From contig NZ_CP108093.1 of assembly GCF_036188265.1 (NCBI RefSeq), forward strand, positions 1,736,001 through 1,800,000: 64,000 nt of DNA, given 5' to 3'. The DNA comes from Streptomyces sp. NBC_00247. GTDB taxonomy: Bacteria; Actinomycetota; Actinomycetes; Streptomycetales; Streptomycetaceae. The position numbers were made by a program, and so were the translations under genes. This document shows, piece by piece, positions 31,564-39,689 of the stretch. The number at the start of each line of letters is the position of its first letter. The first letter of the stretch is position 1. The notes under the pieces are model-generated. The model searched no databases. It was given only the letters and a program-made list of their open reading frames with translations, and had not been told where the DNA came from.

Positions 31564-32322
31564 TCACTGGAAGAAGGGCCGGACCTTCTCCAGCATCCAG
31601 TCGCCGACCGGGTCCTGCGCCATGTCGAGCAGGACCAGGTTGACGGGCCACGGCACCTGCACGCGTCCGAGCGCGCGGCCCAGCGCGTCCATGGGAGCGC
31701 CCCGCGTGGCCTCGTCCCACGCCGAGAACTGGACGGCGACGAAGAGGACGGGGTCGCCGCCCTCGATGCTGGCCAGCGCGCGACGGGCGGTGGCGACCAC
31801 ACCGGTCTCCCGGAACTCGGCGGACACGGCGGCGAGGAAGTCGACCGGTTCCTCCTTCCAGTCCGGCTCCCAGAGCCGCACCCGGCCACCGCCGGCCGGC
31901 CCGTCCAGCGGGGTGTTACCTGCACGGCAGAGCTCGGCGACGGCGGCGGGCGGCAGCGGGAGCCCGACCGCACCGCCCGGGTTGACCGCGATGCCCACCT
32001 GCGGGGGCAGTCCGCGCGCGAACTCGCGGGCGGGCGCGACGGCGTAGGAGAGGTGGGAGCCCGCACATCCGAGGAACTGGGCCTCGGAGCTGAAGACGGG
32101 GACGAAGGCGGCACCGTCGAGTTCGATCGTCGGCAGGTCGAGATCGGCGCTGGTGGGACCGCCGCCGCCGGGCAACGGAATCCAGAGCTGGCTGCGGCCG
32201 AGCACCTCGACGAGCCGGCCGCCCGCCCCGGGGACGCCCAGCGAGGCGCTGAGCACTTCTTCGAACTCGTTCGCAGGCCACCCCTGGAGTTGGCGGGGCG
32301 ACGTCTGTGCCGGGATGTCCAC
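31564..32322 (-). CDS. Second SseB-like protein
   Basis: A 252-aa protein with the same general build as its neighbour: NEFEEVLSASLGVPGAGGRLVEVLGRSQLWIPL, PVFSSEAQFLGC (SseB N-domain features), and a C-terminal half ending in VQFSAWDEATRGAPMDALGRALG and PVNLVLLDMAQDPVGDWML. The C-terminal part with FETGVVATARRALAS-like helix and the 'PFFQ' end is that of the SseB C-domain. No enzymatic residues stand out. GTG 32322 has AAGAGG upstream. Confidence 0.7.
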   Translation of the reverse strand: MDIPAQTSPRQLQGWPANEFEEVLSASLGVPGAGGRLVEVLGRSQLWIPLPGGGGPTSADLDLPTIELDGAAFVPVFSSEAQFLGCAGSHLSYAVAPAREFARGLPPQVGIAVNPGGAVGLPLPPAAVAELCRAGNTPLDGPAGGGRVRLWEPDWKEEPVDFLAAVSAEFRETGVVATARRALASIEGGDPVLFVAVQFSAWDEATRGAPMDALGRALGRVQVPWPVNLVLLDMAQDPVGDWMLEKVRPFFQ

Positions 32323-32365
32323 TGCCTCTGTGTCCTCTTGTCGACCGTGTCCTGCGGCAGAAACA

Positions 32366-33349
32366 CTAACCGGCGCGGGGCCTCGGCGTCCCGGCCACGC
32401 TGCTGTCCCCGGCGTTGTCCCGCATGCCGGGCACCGCGCCCGGCGCACCCGGAGGAGTGGCGGCCACCGGTCCGTCGACCACCCCGACGGGCACGTCCGT
32501 CGCCACCGGCCCCGCCACGCCCGGCGCCGCCACCGCCGTCGGCACGCCCGGCCCCGCCACGCCCGGCCCCGCCACCGCCGTCGGCACGCCCGGCCCCGCC
32601 ACGCCCGGCCCCGCCACCGCCGTCGGCACGCCCGGCCCCGCCACGCCCGGCCCCGCCACCGCCGTCGGCACGCCCGGCCCCGCCACGCCCGGCGCCGTCG
32701 CCGGAAAGGCGATGGCCGCCAGCGCCCCGGCCGCCGGGCGGTCCAGCAGCACGGCGGAGGCGCAGCCCGGGGGCAGCAGGCCGCGCTCCGCGTCGCGCAG
32801 CAGCCGGCCGACCGCGCGCCGGTGCCGGGCGAAGGCGTACCCGGAGACGCCGCGTCCGCGTTCGCGCTGGCCCGCCCTGGCAGTACGGGGGGACACGTCG
32901 AGCAGCACCAGGTGGAGGGCGCGGCCCCGGCGTGCCGCGTGGCGGGCCAGCCAGCGGCGTACCCAGCCCTGCGTCCCGCAGTCGTGGACGACGACCGCCT
33001 CGCCGGAGCGCAGCGCGCCGAGGAGCCCGTGGTAGTGGGCGGCGCGGACCAGGGGGCGGTAGAGGGCGTACGGGAGTAAGCGGGGCAGGGCCGCGGTGAA
33101 GCGGTCCCGGGTGTCCTGGGAGTCGACGGCGCGGGCGGTGACCGTGCGCCGGATCAGGGTGGACTTGCCGCTGCCGGGCAGCCCGGAGACGACGACGACG
33201 TCCCCGGGGGCGAATTCCAGCCGCCGGGGTCCGTCCCCGGCCCCGCCGCGCAGGTCGCGTACGGCCGGCGGCTCCTTCTCCGCGGCGGGTGGTGCGTGCC
33301 GCGACCGGGCCGCCCCCCGCACCACCCCCGCGTACGGTCGCAAGGACAT
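32366..33349 (-). CDS. P-loop ATP-binding protein with Gly/Pro/Val/Ala repeat tail
   Basis: A 327-aa protein. Residues ~50-75 have a perfect Walker A (VVVVSGLPGSGKSTLIRRT), then RDRFTAALPRLLPYALYRPLVRAAHYHGLL and EAVVVHDCGTQGWVRRWLA, then LHLVLLDVSPRTARAGQRER. This is the pattern of small kinases of the AAA_33/zeta-toxin-like P-loop group that phosphorylate small molecules; the substrate is unknown. The C-terminal ~110 residues are low complexity, with four copies of a 14-residue AGPGVAGPGVPTAV unit, then proline-rich sequence. ATG 33349 has a strong site (GGGGGAG, 5-nt spacing). It diverges from the glycine riboswitch. Confidence 0.75.
   Translation of the reverse strand: MSLRPYAGVVRGAARSRHAPPAAEKEPPAVRDLRGGAGDGPRRLEFAPGDVVVVSGLPGSGKSTLIRRTVTARAVDSQDTRDRFTAALPRLLPYALYRPLVRAAHYHGLLGALRSGEAVVVHDCGTQGWVRRWLARHAARRGRALHLVLLDVSPRTARAGQRERGRGVSGYAFARHRRAVGRLLRDAERGLLPPGCASAVLLDRPAAGALAAIAFPATAPGVAGPGVPTAVAGPGVAGPGVPTAVAGPGVAGPGVPTAVAGPGVAGPGVPTAVAAPGVAGPVATDVPVGVVDGPVAATPPGAPGAVPGMRDNAGDSSVAGTPRPRAG
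32530..32697. repeat. Four perfect 42-bp tandem repeats
   Basis: A 42-bp unit beginning gccgtcggcacgcccggccc is repeated about four times with hardly any change and codes for a 14-residue Gly/Pro/Val/Ala repeat. Each unit itself contains two copies of cgcccggccccgccac. The near-identity of copies, including third positions, points to recent expansion by slippage or unequal recombination. Confidence 0.85.
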
Positions 33350-33526
33350 CGGCACTCCCCCTGTCGAGTCGCCCCACACCTGCTCACAGAGTGTAAAGAA
33401 AAGGTAATGCGCAGCAAGCGTCCCGGACGGGAGGCCGCGCGGGGGGGGTGGGCGGGGTACCGGCCGCCGGGGTCGCCCGCCGTGCGTGCGATGATGTGCC
33501 CGCAACTGCATACCGGCCGTTTGAAT
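33350..33526. other. Divergent promoter region
   Basis: This 177-bp gap serves the P-loop gene to the left and the glycine riboswitch to the right. The likely plus-strand promoter is just before 33527, where an AT-richer tail (ctgcataccggccgtttgaa) could hold the -10 element; the spacing cannot be fixed by eye. Confidence 0.35.
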
Positions 33527-33724
33527 CCACGCGGGAGAGTCCCGGCCACCGTGTGTGCCGGGCGCCGAAGGAGCAAGTTCCTCCCTTGAATCTCTCAGGC
33601 CCCGTACCGCGTGGATGAGGCAGATCTGAAAAGCGAGCCGTCCGACGGCTCCACCCAAGGTGCAAGCCGACCCGTCAGGGGCCTCTCGGCGAACCTCTCA
33701 GGTTCCGATGACAGATGGGGAGGG
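33527..33724 (+). promoter_or_regulatory. Tandem glycine riboswitch (gcvT leader)
   Basis: The first aptamer is closed by a P1 stem, ccacgcg (33527-33533) with cgcgtgg (33608-33614). Inside are the family strings gggagagtc, gcgccgaaggagcaa and aatctctcaggccc. A linker with atgaggcagatctgaaaagc follows, then a second aptamer with caccaaggtgcaagcc-like (ccaaggtgcaagcc), gcgaacctctcagg and gatgacagatgggg. This pair of aptamers matches the glycine riboswitch, which turns on gcvT expression when glycine is high. The gcvT start is 43 nt further on. Confidence 0.93.
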
Positions 33725-33767
33725 ACCGTCCTCGTCGTCATGCCCTGCGCCCTGGGAGCCACACCTC

Positions 33768-34883
33768 ATGAGCAACGCCCCCCGTACGACCGCCCTCGAC
33801 GCGCTGCATCGCTCGCTGGGCGCGACCATGACCGACTTCGCGGGCTGGGACATGCCGCTGCGGTACGCCAGTGAGCGTGACGAGCACCACGCGGTACGTA
33901 CCCGCGCCGGGCTCTTCGACCTCTCGCACATGGGCGAGATCGCCGTCACCGGCCCCGGTGCCGTCGCCTTCCTGAACCACGCGCTCGTCGGCAACATCGG
34001 CACGGTCGGCGTCGGCCGGGCCCGCTACACGATGATCGTCCGCGAGGACGGCGGCATCCTGGACGACCTGATCGTCTACCGGCCGGCCGAGACCGAGTAC
34101 CTCGTGGTCGCCAACGCGGGCAACGCCCAGACGGTCCTGGACACCCTGACCGAGCGGGTCACCGGCTTCGACGCCGAGGTCCGCGACGACCGCGACGCGT
34201 ACGCGCTGATCGCCGTCCAGGGCCCCGAGTCCCCCGCCGTCCTGAAGGCCGTCACCGACGCCGATCTCGACGGGCTGAAGTACTACGCGGGCCTGCCCGG
34301 CACCGTCGCCGGAGTTCCGGCGCTCATCGCCCGTACCGGCTACACCGGCGAGGACGGCTTCGAGCTGTTCGTCGCCCCCGAGCACGCCGAGGCGCTCTGG
34401 CAGGCGCTCACCGAGGCCGGCGCCCCGCACGGCCTGATCCCCTGCGGGCTCTCCTGCCGCGACACGCTGCGCCTGGAGGCGGGCATGCCGCTGTACGGGC
34501 ACGAGCTGACCACCGCGCTGACCCCGTTCGACGCGGGCCTCGGCCGGGTCGTGAAGTTCGAGAAGGAGGGCGACTTCGTGGGCCGCGAGGCGCTCACCGC
34601 CGCCGCCGAGCGCGCCGAGATCGCCCCGCCCCGCAAGCTCGTCGGCCTGGTCGCCGAGGGCCGCCGGGTTCCGCGCGCCGGTTTCCAGGTGGTCGCGGAC
34701 GGCAGGGTGATCGGCGAGGTCACCTCCGGCGCCCCCTCCCCGACGCTGGGCAAGCCGATCGCCATGGCGTACGTGGACGCGGCCTTCGCCGCACCCGGCA
34801 CCGAGGGTGTCGGCGTGGACGTCCGGGGCACCCACGAGCCGTACGAAGTCGTGGCCCTGCCCTTCTACAAGCGCCAGAAGTAG
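33768..34883 (+). CDS. gcvT: Glycine cleavage system T protein (aminomethyltransferase)
   Basis: A 371-aa protein that moves the aminomethyl group from the lipoyl arm of H protein to tetrahydrofolate, giving 5,10-methylene-THF and ammonia. It has FAGWDMPLRYASERDEHHAVR, LFDLSHMGEI, GGILDDLIVYR, RTGYTGEDGFELF and GLSCRDTLRLEAGMPLYGHEL, all typical of GcvT. The conserved Asp is in the DLSHMGE area. It is under the glycine riboswitch, and gcvH follows after 111 bp. The P protein gene is not in this window. Confidence 0.97.
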   Translation: MSNAPRTTALDALHRSLGATMTDFAGWDMPLRYASERDEHHAVRTRAGLFDLSHMGEIAVTGPGAVAFLNHALVGNIGTVGVGRARYTMIVREDGGILDDLIVYRPAETEYLVVANAGNAQTVLDTLTERVTGFDAEVRDDRDAYALIAVQGPESPAVLKAVTDADLDGLKYYAGLPGTVAGVPALIARTGYTGEDGFELFVAPEHAEALWQALTEAGAPHGLIPCGLSCRDTLRLEAGMPLYGHELTTALTPFDAGLGRVVKFEKEGDFVGREALTAAAERAEIAPPRKLVGLVAEGRRVPRAGFQVVADGRVIGEVTSGAPSPTLGKPIAMAYVDAAFAAPGTEGVGVDVRGTHEPYEVVALPFYKRQK

Positions 34884-34994
34884 GCGTCGGGGCCCGCCGC
34901 GCCCCGCCCACGGGGCCGAACGTGACCCAGTCGCGTCTCATCCCGTAAGACCATCGTTCGTCAGCACCCACCCGCGTACAGGAGAATTCAGGTC

Positions 34995-35372
34995 ATGAGC
35001 AACCCCCAGCAGCTGCGGTACAGCAAGGAGCACGAGTGGCTGTCGGCCGTCGAGGACGGCGTGGCAACCGTGGGCATCACCGAGTACGCGGCCAACGCGC
35101 TCGGTGACGTCGTGTACGCCCAGCTCCCGGCGGTCGGCGACACGGTGACCGCGGGCGAGACCTGCGGCGAGCTGGAGTCGACCAAGTCGGTCAGCGACCT
35201 GTACTCGCCGGTCACCGGCGAGGTCACCGCGGCGAACCAGGACGTGGTGGACGACCCGGCCCTGGTGAACTCCGCTCCCTTCGAGGGCGGCTGGCTCTTC
35301 AAGGTGCGCATCGCGGAAGAGCCGGGGGATCTGCTCACCGCCGACGAATACACCGAGTTCTCCGGCAACTGA
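34995..35372 (+). CDS. gcvH: Glycine cleavage system H protein
   Basis: A 125-aa lipoyl carrier. The lipoylated Lys is in [18 protein letters not shown], with flanking [20 protein letters not shown] and [14 protein letters not shown]. It carries the aminomethyl intermediate between P, T and L proteins. A clear AGGAG precedes the ATG at 34995. glyA starts 18 nt after its stop, consistent with one transcript. Confidence 0.97.
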   Translation: MSNPQQLRYSKEHEWLSAVEDGVATVGITEYAANALGDVVYAQLPAVGDTVTAGETCGELESTKSVSDLYSPVTGEVTAANQDVVDDPALVNSAPFEGGWLFKVRIAEEPGDLLTADEYTEFSGN

Positions 35373-35390
35373 GACCCAAGGGACCGCCTG

Positions 35391-36653
35391 ATGTCGCTTC
35401 TCAACTCCTCCCTCCACGAGCTGGACCCGGACGTCGCCGCCGCAGTCGACGCCGAGCTCCACCGCCAGCAGTCCACCCTCGAAATGATCGCCTCGGAGAA
35501 CTTCGCTCCGGCCGCCGTCATGGAGGCGCAGGGCTCCGTCCTCACCAACAAGTACGCCGAGGGCTACCCGGGCCGCCGCTACTACGGTGGCTGCGAGCAC
35601 GTCGACGTGGTCGAGCAGATCGCGATCGACCGCGTCAAGGCGCTCTTCGGCGCCGAGGCCGCGAACGTCCAGCCGCACTCCGGTGCGCAGGCGAACGCCG
35701 CCGCGATGTTCGCGCTGCTCAAGCCCGGCGACACGATCATGGGCCTTAACCTGGCCCACGGCGGTCACCTGACCCACGGCATGAAGATCAACTTCTCCGG
35801 CAAGCTCTACAACGTGGTCCCGTACCACGTCGACGAGACCGGTGTCGTGGACATGGACGAGGTGGAGCGCCTCGCCAAGGAGTCCCAGCCGAAGCTGATC
35901 GTGGCCGGCTGGTCCGCGTACCCGCGTCAGCTGGACTTCGCCGCCTTCCGCCGCGTCGCGGACGAGGTCGGCGCGTACCTGATGGTCGACATGGCCCACT
36001 TCGCGGGCCTGGTCGCCGCGGGCCTGCACCCCAGCCCGGTGCCGCACGCCCACGTCGTCACGACCACCACGCACAAGACCCTCGGCGGTCCTCGCGGCGG
36101 TGTGATCCTCTCCACCCAGGAACTCGCCAAGAAGATCAACTCGGCGGTCTTCCCGGGGCAGCAGGGCGGCCCGCTGGAGCACGTGATCGCGGCCAAGGCC
36201 GTGTCGTTCAAGGTCGCGGCGTCGGAAGAGTTCAAGGAGCGCCAGCAGCGCACCCTGGACGGTGCCCGCATCATCGCCGACCGCCTGGTCCAGCCGGACG
36301 TCACCGAGGTGGGCGTCTCCGTCCTCTCCGGCGGCACCGACGTGCACCTGGTCCTGGTGGACCTGCGCAACTCCGAGCTGGACGGCCAGCAGGCCGAGGA
36401 CCGGCTCCACGAGATCGGCATCACGGTCAACCGGAACGCCGTCCCGAACGACCCGCGCCCGCCGATGGTCACCTCCGGCCTGCGCATCGGTACGCCGGCC
36501 CTGGCCACCCGCGGCTTCCGGGCCGAGGACTTCACCGAGGTGGCGGAGATCATCGCCTCGGCCCTGAAGCCCTCGTACGACGCCGAGGACCTCAAGGCCC
36601 GCGTCGTCGCGCTGGCCGAGAAGTTCCCGCTGTACCCCGGCCTGAAGAAGTAG
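35391..36653 (+). CDS. glyA: Serine hydroxymethyltransferase
   Basis: A 420-aa PLP enzyme that interconverts glycine plus methylene-THF with serine plus THF. Features are [31 protein letters not shown], the PLP Lys in [18 protein letters not shown], and the family C-terminus. It accepts the C1 unit made by the cleavage system next door. A short stem-loop with five T residues follows at 36659-36678. Confidence 0.98.
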   Translation: MSLLNSSLHELDPDVAAAVDAELHRQQSTLEMIASENFAPAAVMEAQGSVLTNKYAEGYPGRRYYGGCEHVDVVEQIAIDRVKALFGAEAANVQPHSGAQANAAAMFALLKPGDTIMGLNLAHGGHLTHGMKINFSGKLYNVVPYHVDETGVVDMDEVERLAKESQPKLIVAGWSAYPRQLDFAAFRRVADEVGAYLMVDMAHFAGLVAAGLHPSPVPHAHVVTTTTHKTLGGPRGGVILSTQELAKKINSAVFPGQQGGPLEHVIAAKAVSFKVAASEEFKERQQRTLDGARIIADRLVQPDVTEVGVSVLSGGTDVHLVLVDLRNSELDGQQAEDRLHEIGITVNRNAVPNDPRPPMVTSGLRIGTPALATRGFRAEDFTEVAEIIASALKPSYDAEDLKARVVALAEKFPLYPGLKK

Positions 36654-36658
36654 CAACC

Positions 36659-36678
36659 GCCCGTTCACGGGCATTTTT
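36659..36678 (+). terminator. Intrinsic terminator after glyA
   Basis: gcccg (36659-36663), loop ttca, cgggc (36668-36672), then atttttcg. Few Streptomyces terminators have such a T-run, so this stem-T tract is notable even though the stem is only 5 bp. Confidence 0.65.
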
Positions 36679-36687
36679 CGCAGGTCG

Positions 36688-36750
36688 GGCGGGGCATCGC
36701 GCACACTGGACGGTGAGCGCGGTGCCCCGCCGCGTTCCGTACGGGGCACC
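36688..36750 (+). promoter_or_regulatory. sdaA leader with two mutually exclusive hairpins
   Basis: Hairpin 1: 36688-36702 (ggcggggcatcgcgc) pairs with 36717-36731 (gcgcggtgccccgcc) along 15 bp with one G-T pair, around the 14-nt loop. Hairpin 2: 36721-36729 (ggtgccccg) pairs with 36742-36750 (cggggcacc) along 9 bp. Both use 36721-36731, so only one can form. The sdaA ribosome site is ~53 nt downstream. This is the geometry of an attenuator or riboswitch expression platform, but could also be one strong glyA terminator plus chance. Confidence 0.45.
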
Positions 36751-36813
36751 TTCCCCGCTCCCCTCTTTCGTTTCGCCGGTGGACAACGGCGTCCGCCCAG
36801 CTAGGAGTCATCC

Positions 36814-38196
36814 GTGGCCATTTCGGTCTTCGACCTGTTCTCGATCGGCATCGGGCCGTCCAGCTCCCACACGGTGGGCCCGATGCGGGCGGCGCGGATG
36901 TTCGCGCGCCGGCTGAAGAACGAGGGCCTGCTCGCGCCGACCGCCTCGATACGCGCCGAGCTGTACGGCTCCCTCGGCGCGACCGGCCACGGCCACGGCA
37001 CGCCGAAGGCGGTCCTCCTCGGCCTGGAGGGCGAGTCCCCCCGGACCGTGGACGTCGAGGCCGCCGACGCCCGGGTCGAGCAGATCCGCACCACCGGCCG
37101 CATCAGCCTGCTGGGCGCCCACGAGATCCCGTTCGACGCGGACGAGCACCTCGTCCTGCACCGCCGCAAGGCGCTCCCGTACCACGCGAACGGCATGTCC
37201 CTCCACGCGTACGACGAGACCGGCGCGCTGCTGCTGGAGAAGACGTACTACTCGGTGGGCGGCGGGTTCGTCGTCGACGAGGACGCGGTCGGCGCCGACC
37301 GGATCATCCCCGACGACACCGTCCTCGCCCACCCCTTCCGCACCGGCGACGAGCTGCTCCGCCTGGCCCGGGAGACCGGGCTCTCCATCTCCTCGCTGAT
37401 GCTGGAAAACGAGAAGGAATGGCGCACCGAGGAGGAGATCCGTACCGGTCTGCTGGAGATCTGGCGGGTCATGCAGGCGTGCGTCGGCCGGGGCATGTCC
37501 CGCGAGGGCATCCTCCCCGGCGGCCTCAAGGTCCGCCGCCGCGCCGCCAACTCCGCCCGCCAGCTGCGGGCCGAGGGCGACCCGCAGACCCACGCGATGG
37601 AGTGGATCACCCTCTACGCCATGGCGGTCAACGAGGAGAACGCCGCCGGCGGCCGGGTCGTGACCGCCCCCACCAACGGCGCGGCCGGCATCATCCCGGC
37701 GGTACTGCACTACTACATGAACTTCGCGGCCGGCGGCGCCACCCCGGAGGAGAAGGACGACAGCGTCGTCCGCTTCCTCCTCGCGGCGGGCGCGATCGGC
37801 ATGCTCTTCAAGGAGAACGCCTCGATCTCCGGCGCCGAGGTCGGCTGCCAGGGCGAGGTCGGCTCCGCCTGCTCCATGGCCGCCGGCGCGCTCGCCGAGG
37901 TCCTCGGCGGCTCCCCCGAGCAGGTGGAGAACGCCGCCGAGATCGGCATGGAACACAACCTCGGCCTCACCTGCGACCCGGTCGGCGGCCTCGTCCAGAT
38001 CCCCTGCATCGAGCGGAACGGCATGGCGGCGGTGAAGGCCGTCACCGCCGCGAAGATGGCCCTGCGCGGCGACGGCACCCACAAGGTCTCCCTGGACAAG
38101 GTCATCAAGACCATGAAGGAGACCGGCGCCGACATGTCCGTCAAGTACAAGGAGACGGCCCGGGGCGGGCTCGCGGTGAACATCATCGAGTGCTGA
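36814..38196 (+). CDS. sdaA: L-serine ammonia-lyase (serine dehydratase), Fe-S type
   Basis: A 460-aa single-chain enzyme that converts serine to pyruvate and ammonia. The beta half opens with [26 protein letters not shown] (quoted in part: [15 protein letters not shown]). The alpha half has [17 protein letters not shown], the iron-sulfur Cys residues in [19 protein letters not shown] and [18 protein letters not shown]. The GTG at 36814 has AGGAG 6 nt before it. It lies after glyA but behind a T-tract terminator and a structured leader, so it may be separately regulated. Confidence 0.96.
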   Translation: MAISVFDLFSIGIGPSSSHTVGPMRAARMFARRLKNEGLLAPTASIRAELYGSLGATGHGHGTPKAVLLGLEGESPRTVDVEAADARVEQIRTTGRISLLGAHEIPFDADEHLVLHRRKALPYHANGMSLHAYDETGALLLEKTYYSVGGGFVVDEDAVGADRIIPDDTVLAHPFRTGDELLRLARETGLSISSLMLENEKEWRTEEEIRTGLLEIWRVMQACVGRGMSREGILPGGLKVRRRAANSARQLRAEGDPQTHAMEWITLYAMAVNEENAAGGRVVTAPTNGAAGIIPAVLHYYMNFAAGGATPEEKDDSVVRFLLAAGAIGMLFKENASISGAEVGCQGEVGSACSMAAGALAEVLGGSPEQVENAAEIGMEHNLGLTCDPVGGLVQIPCIERNGMAAVKAVTAAKMALRGDGTHKVSLDKVIKTMKETGADMSVKYKETARGGLAVNIIEC

Positions 38197-38205
38197 GGTT
38201 CAGGG

Positions 38206-38243
38206 CCCTGACCAGTGTCTTCGCGCCACGGGCGCTGGTCGGG
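38206..38243 (+). terminator. Hairpin after sdaA
   Basis: ccctgaccag (38206-38215) pairs with ctggtcggg (38235-38243) with one bulged t, about 10 nt past the stop. Confidence 0.55.
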
Positions 38244-38382
38244 ACCTCCTTTGCTCGCACAAGGGAAAGTCTCCGGGAAGTTCCTGGCGGAGCCCGGCCG
38301 ATGGGCGCCCGTAGCGGCCGCGCGGTGATGACGCCAAACGTGCGATTCTCCGCGGCGAGACGGCCGACCCCGCGGACGCCGC

Positions 38383-38766
38383 GTGGGCGGCACGCTCGTC
38401 CTGGACTGCGAGGGCCTGTCCCAACTGGTACGACGCACACCTGAGATCACCGAGTGGCCGGCGGCAGCCGAAGCCGAAGACATCCGCGTCGTCACCAGTT
38501 CCGTCACCCTCGTCGACGCGCGCGACCCCAAAATCAACCAGGCCCGCTTCGACTACGCCGTTTCCCGAGTGAACATCATCCCGCCGAGCGAAGCCGTCGC
38601 CCGCCGTGCGAGCAAGCTTCTGGCCACGGCCGGGCCGCACGGCCACAAGTACGCCGTCGTGGCCGCCACCGCGCTCACCTCACCAGCGCCGGGGACCGTC
38701 CTGACATCGGACACCGAAGACCTGTTGACGCCCTGCGGCCCCAGCGTCCGTGTCATCGAGGTCTGA
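38383..38766 (+). CDS. Degenerate PIN-domain protein (VapC-like)
   Basis: A 127-aa protein starting at GTG 38383. It begins GGTLVLDCEGLSQLV, with the first PIN acidic residue, then EITEWPAAAEAEDIRVVTSSVTLVDARDPKIN and ends VLTSDTEDLLTPCGPSVRVIEV with a second acidic cluster. From memory, Streptomyces PIN proteins of this kind read HGHKYAIDAMLxATAL in the third core; here it is HGHKYAVVAATALTSP, so the core Asp is replaced and a few residues are missing. This may be an inactive remnant. No clear antitoxin is upstream in 38197-38382. Confidence 0.65.
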   Translation: MGGTLVLDCEGLSQLVRRTPEITEWPAAAEAEDIRVVTSSVTLVDARDPKINQARFDYAVSRVNIIPPSEAVARRASKLLATAGPHGHKYAVVAATALTSPAPGTVLTSDTEDLLTPCGPSVRVIEV

Positions 38767-38847
38767 CGGCGAGGCCGCGCCCGCTCCTCGACCCTTAAGG
38801 TCGTCCCGAACCACACGAACACGTCGGGAACCGAACGGGAGAACACG

Positions 38848-39345
38848 ATGGCTACGGACGACGCCGACGGCATCTACGGCAAGCTGCTGTCCCTGCTGGA
38901 CGAGCGCGGGGCCGCGTACCGGGTGATCGAGCACGCCTCGGAGGGCAACTCCGAGGCGGTCAGCCTGCTCCGCGGCCACCCCCTCGGCCAAGCCGCCAAG
39001 TGCATCGTCACGATGGTGAAGGTCGGCAAGAAGGAGAAGCACTTCGTCCTGGTGGTCGTGCCCGGGGACAAGCGGGTCGACCTGGCGGCGGTGAAGGCGC
39101 TCTACGGCGGGAGTTACGCCTCCTTCGCCTCGGCCGACATCGCGGAGGACCTGGCCAAGTCCCCGAGCGGCACGATCCTCCCGTTCTCGTTCGACGACCG
39201 GCTGGAACTGATCGTGGACCCCGCGCTGCTGGTCCACCCGGAGATGTATTTCAACGCCGGCCGCCTCGACCGCTCGCTCGCCCTGTCCACGGCGGACTTC
39301 CGGTCCGTCGCCGAGCCCCGGGTGGAGCCGGTCTCGGCGGACTGA
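38848..39345 (+). CDS. YbaK/EbsC-family aminoacyl-tRNA deacylase
   Basis: A 165-aa protein. It has YRVIEHASEGNSEAVSLLRGHPLGQAAKCIVTMVKVG (quoted in part: SLLRGHPLGQAAKC), with Lys in the conserved AAK position, and GTILPFSFDDRLELIVDPALL, EMYFNAGRLDRSLAL. The family trims mischarged tRNAs (for example Ala- or Cys-tRNA(Pro)), and the exact specificity is not clear. The start has GGGAG at good spacing. Confidence 0.87.
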   Translation: MATDDADGIYGKLLSLLDERGAAYRVIEHASEGNSEAVSLLRGHPLGQAAKCIVTMVKVGKKEKHFVLVVVPGDKRVDLAAVKALYGGSYASFASADIAEDLAKSPSGTILPFSFDDRLELIVDPALLVHPEMYFNAGRLDRSLALSTADFRSVAEPRVEPVSAD

Positions 39346-39689
39346 CGGAAGGGCCGGCGTCCTCGCCCGTCGCCGGGAGTCCGGCACGGGCGTTCACCGG
39401 CCGTACTCGCTGTCAGGGGCCGACTGATTCGGAGACCAGGAGCCAGGTCGGGCGAGGGATCACGTGCGTCTGAGCGGTCGGAGTTGCGACGCGCGCCATC
39501 CGATCGATCTGTCGTGGCGCCTTCGCACCGGGGCTCCGGCCCGCGAAGTGACAGCCCACAAATTGGCACCCGGTTCCCCGGTCCCGTGATCGACTTCGGT
39601 GGGAGGACGCGTACACGGACCGTCGCGCGGCGGCGGTCCCGGGCGCGTGCCCACGCCACGACACTCTCTCGTCGAAGGAAGAACACCAC
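39346..39689. other. 344-bp intergenic region
   Basis: Between the YbaK-like gene and the beta-helix gene I see no credible frame. It includes somewhat AT-richer parts (around 39548-39560, cccacaaattggcacccg) that may belong to the promoter of the secreted protein. No clear operator or hairpin with long stem. Confidence 0.35.

Noticed and set aside
32530..32697. CRISPR-like appearance of the 42-bp repeats
   Set aside because: There are no unique spacers; copies are contiguous and keep a reading frame, so it is a coding tandem repeat.
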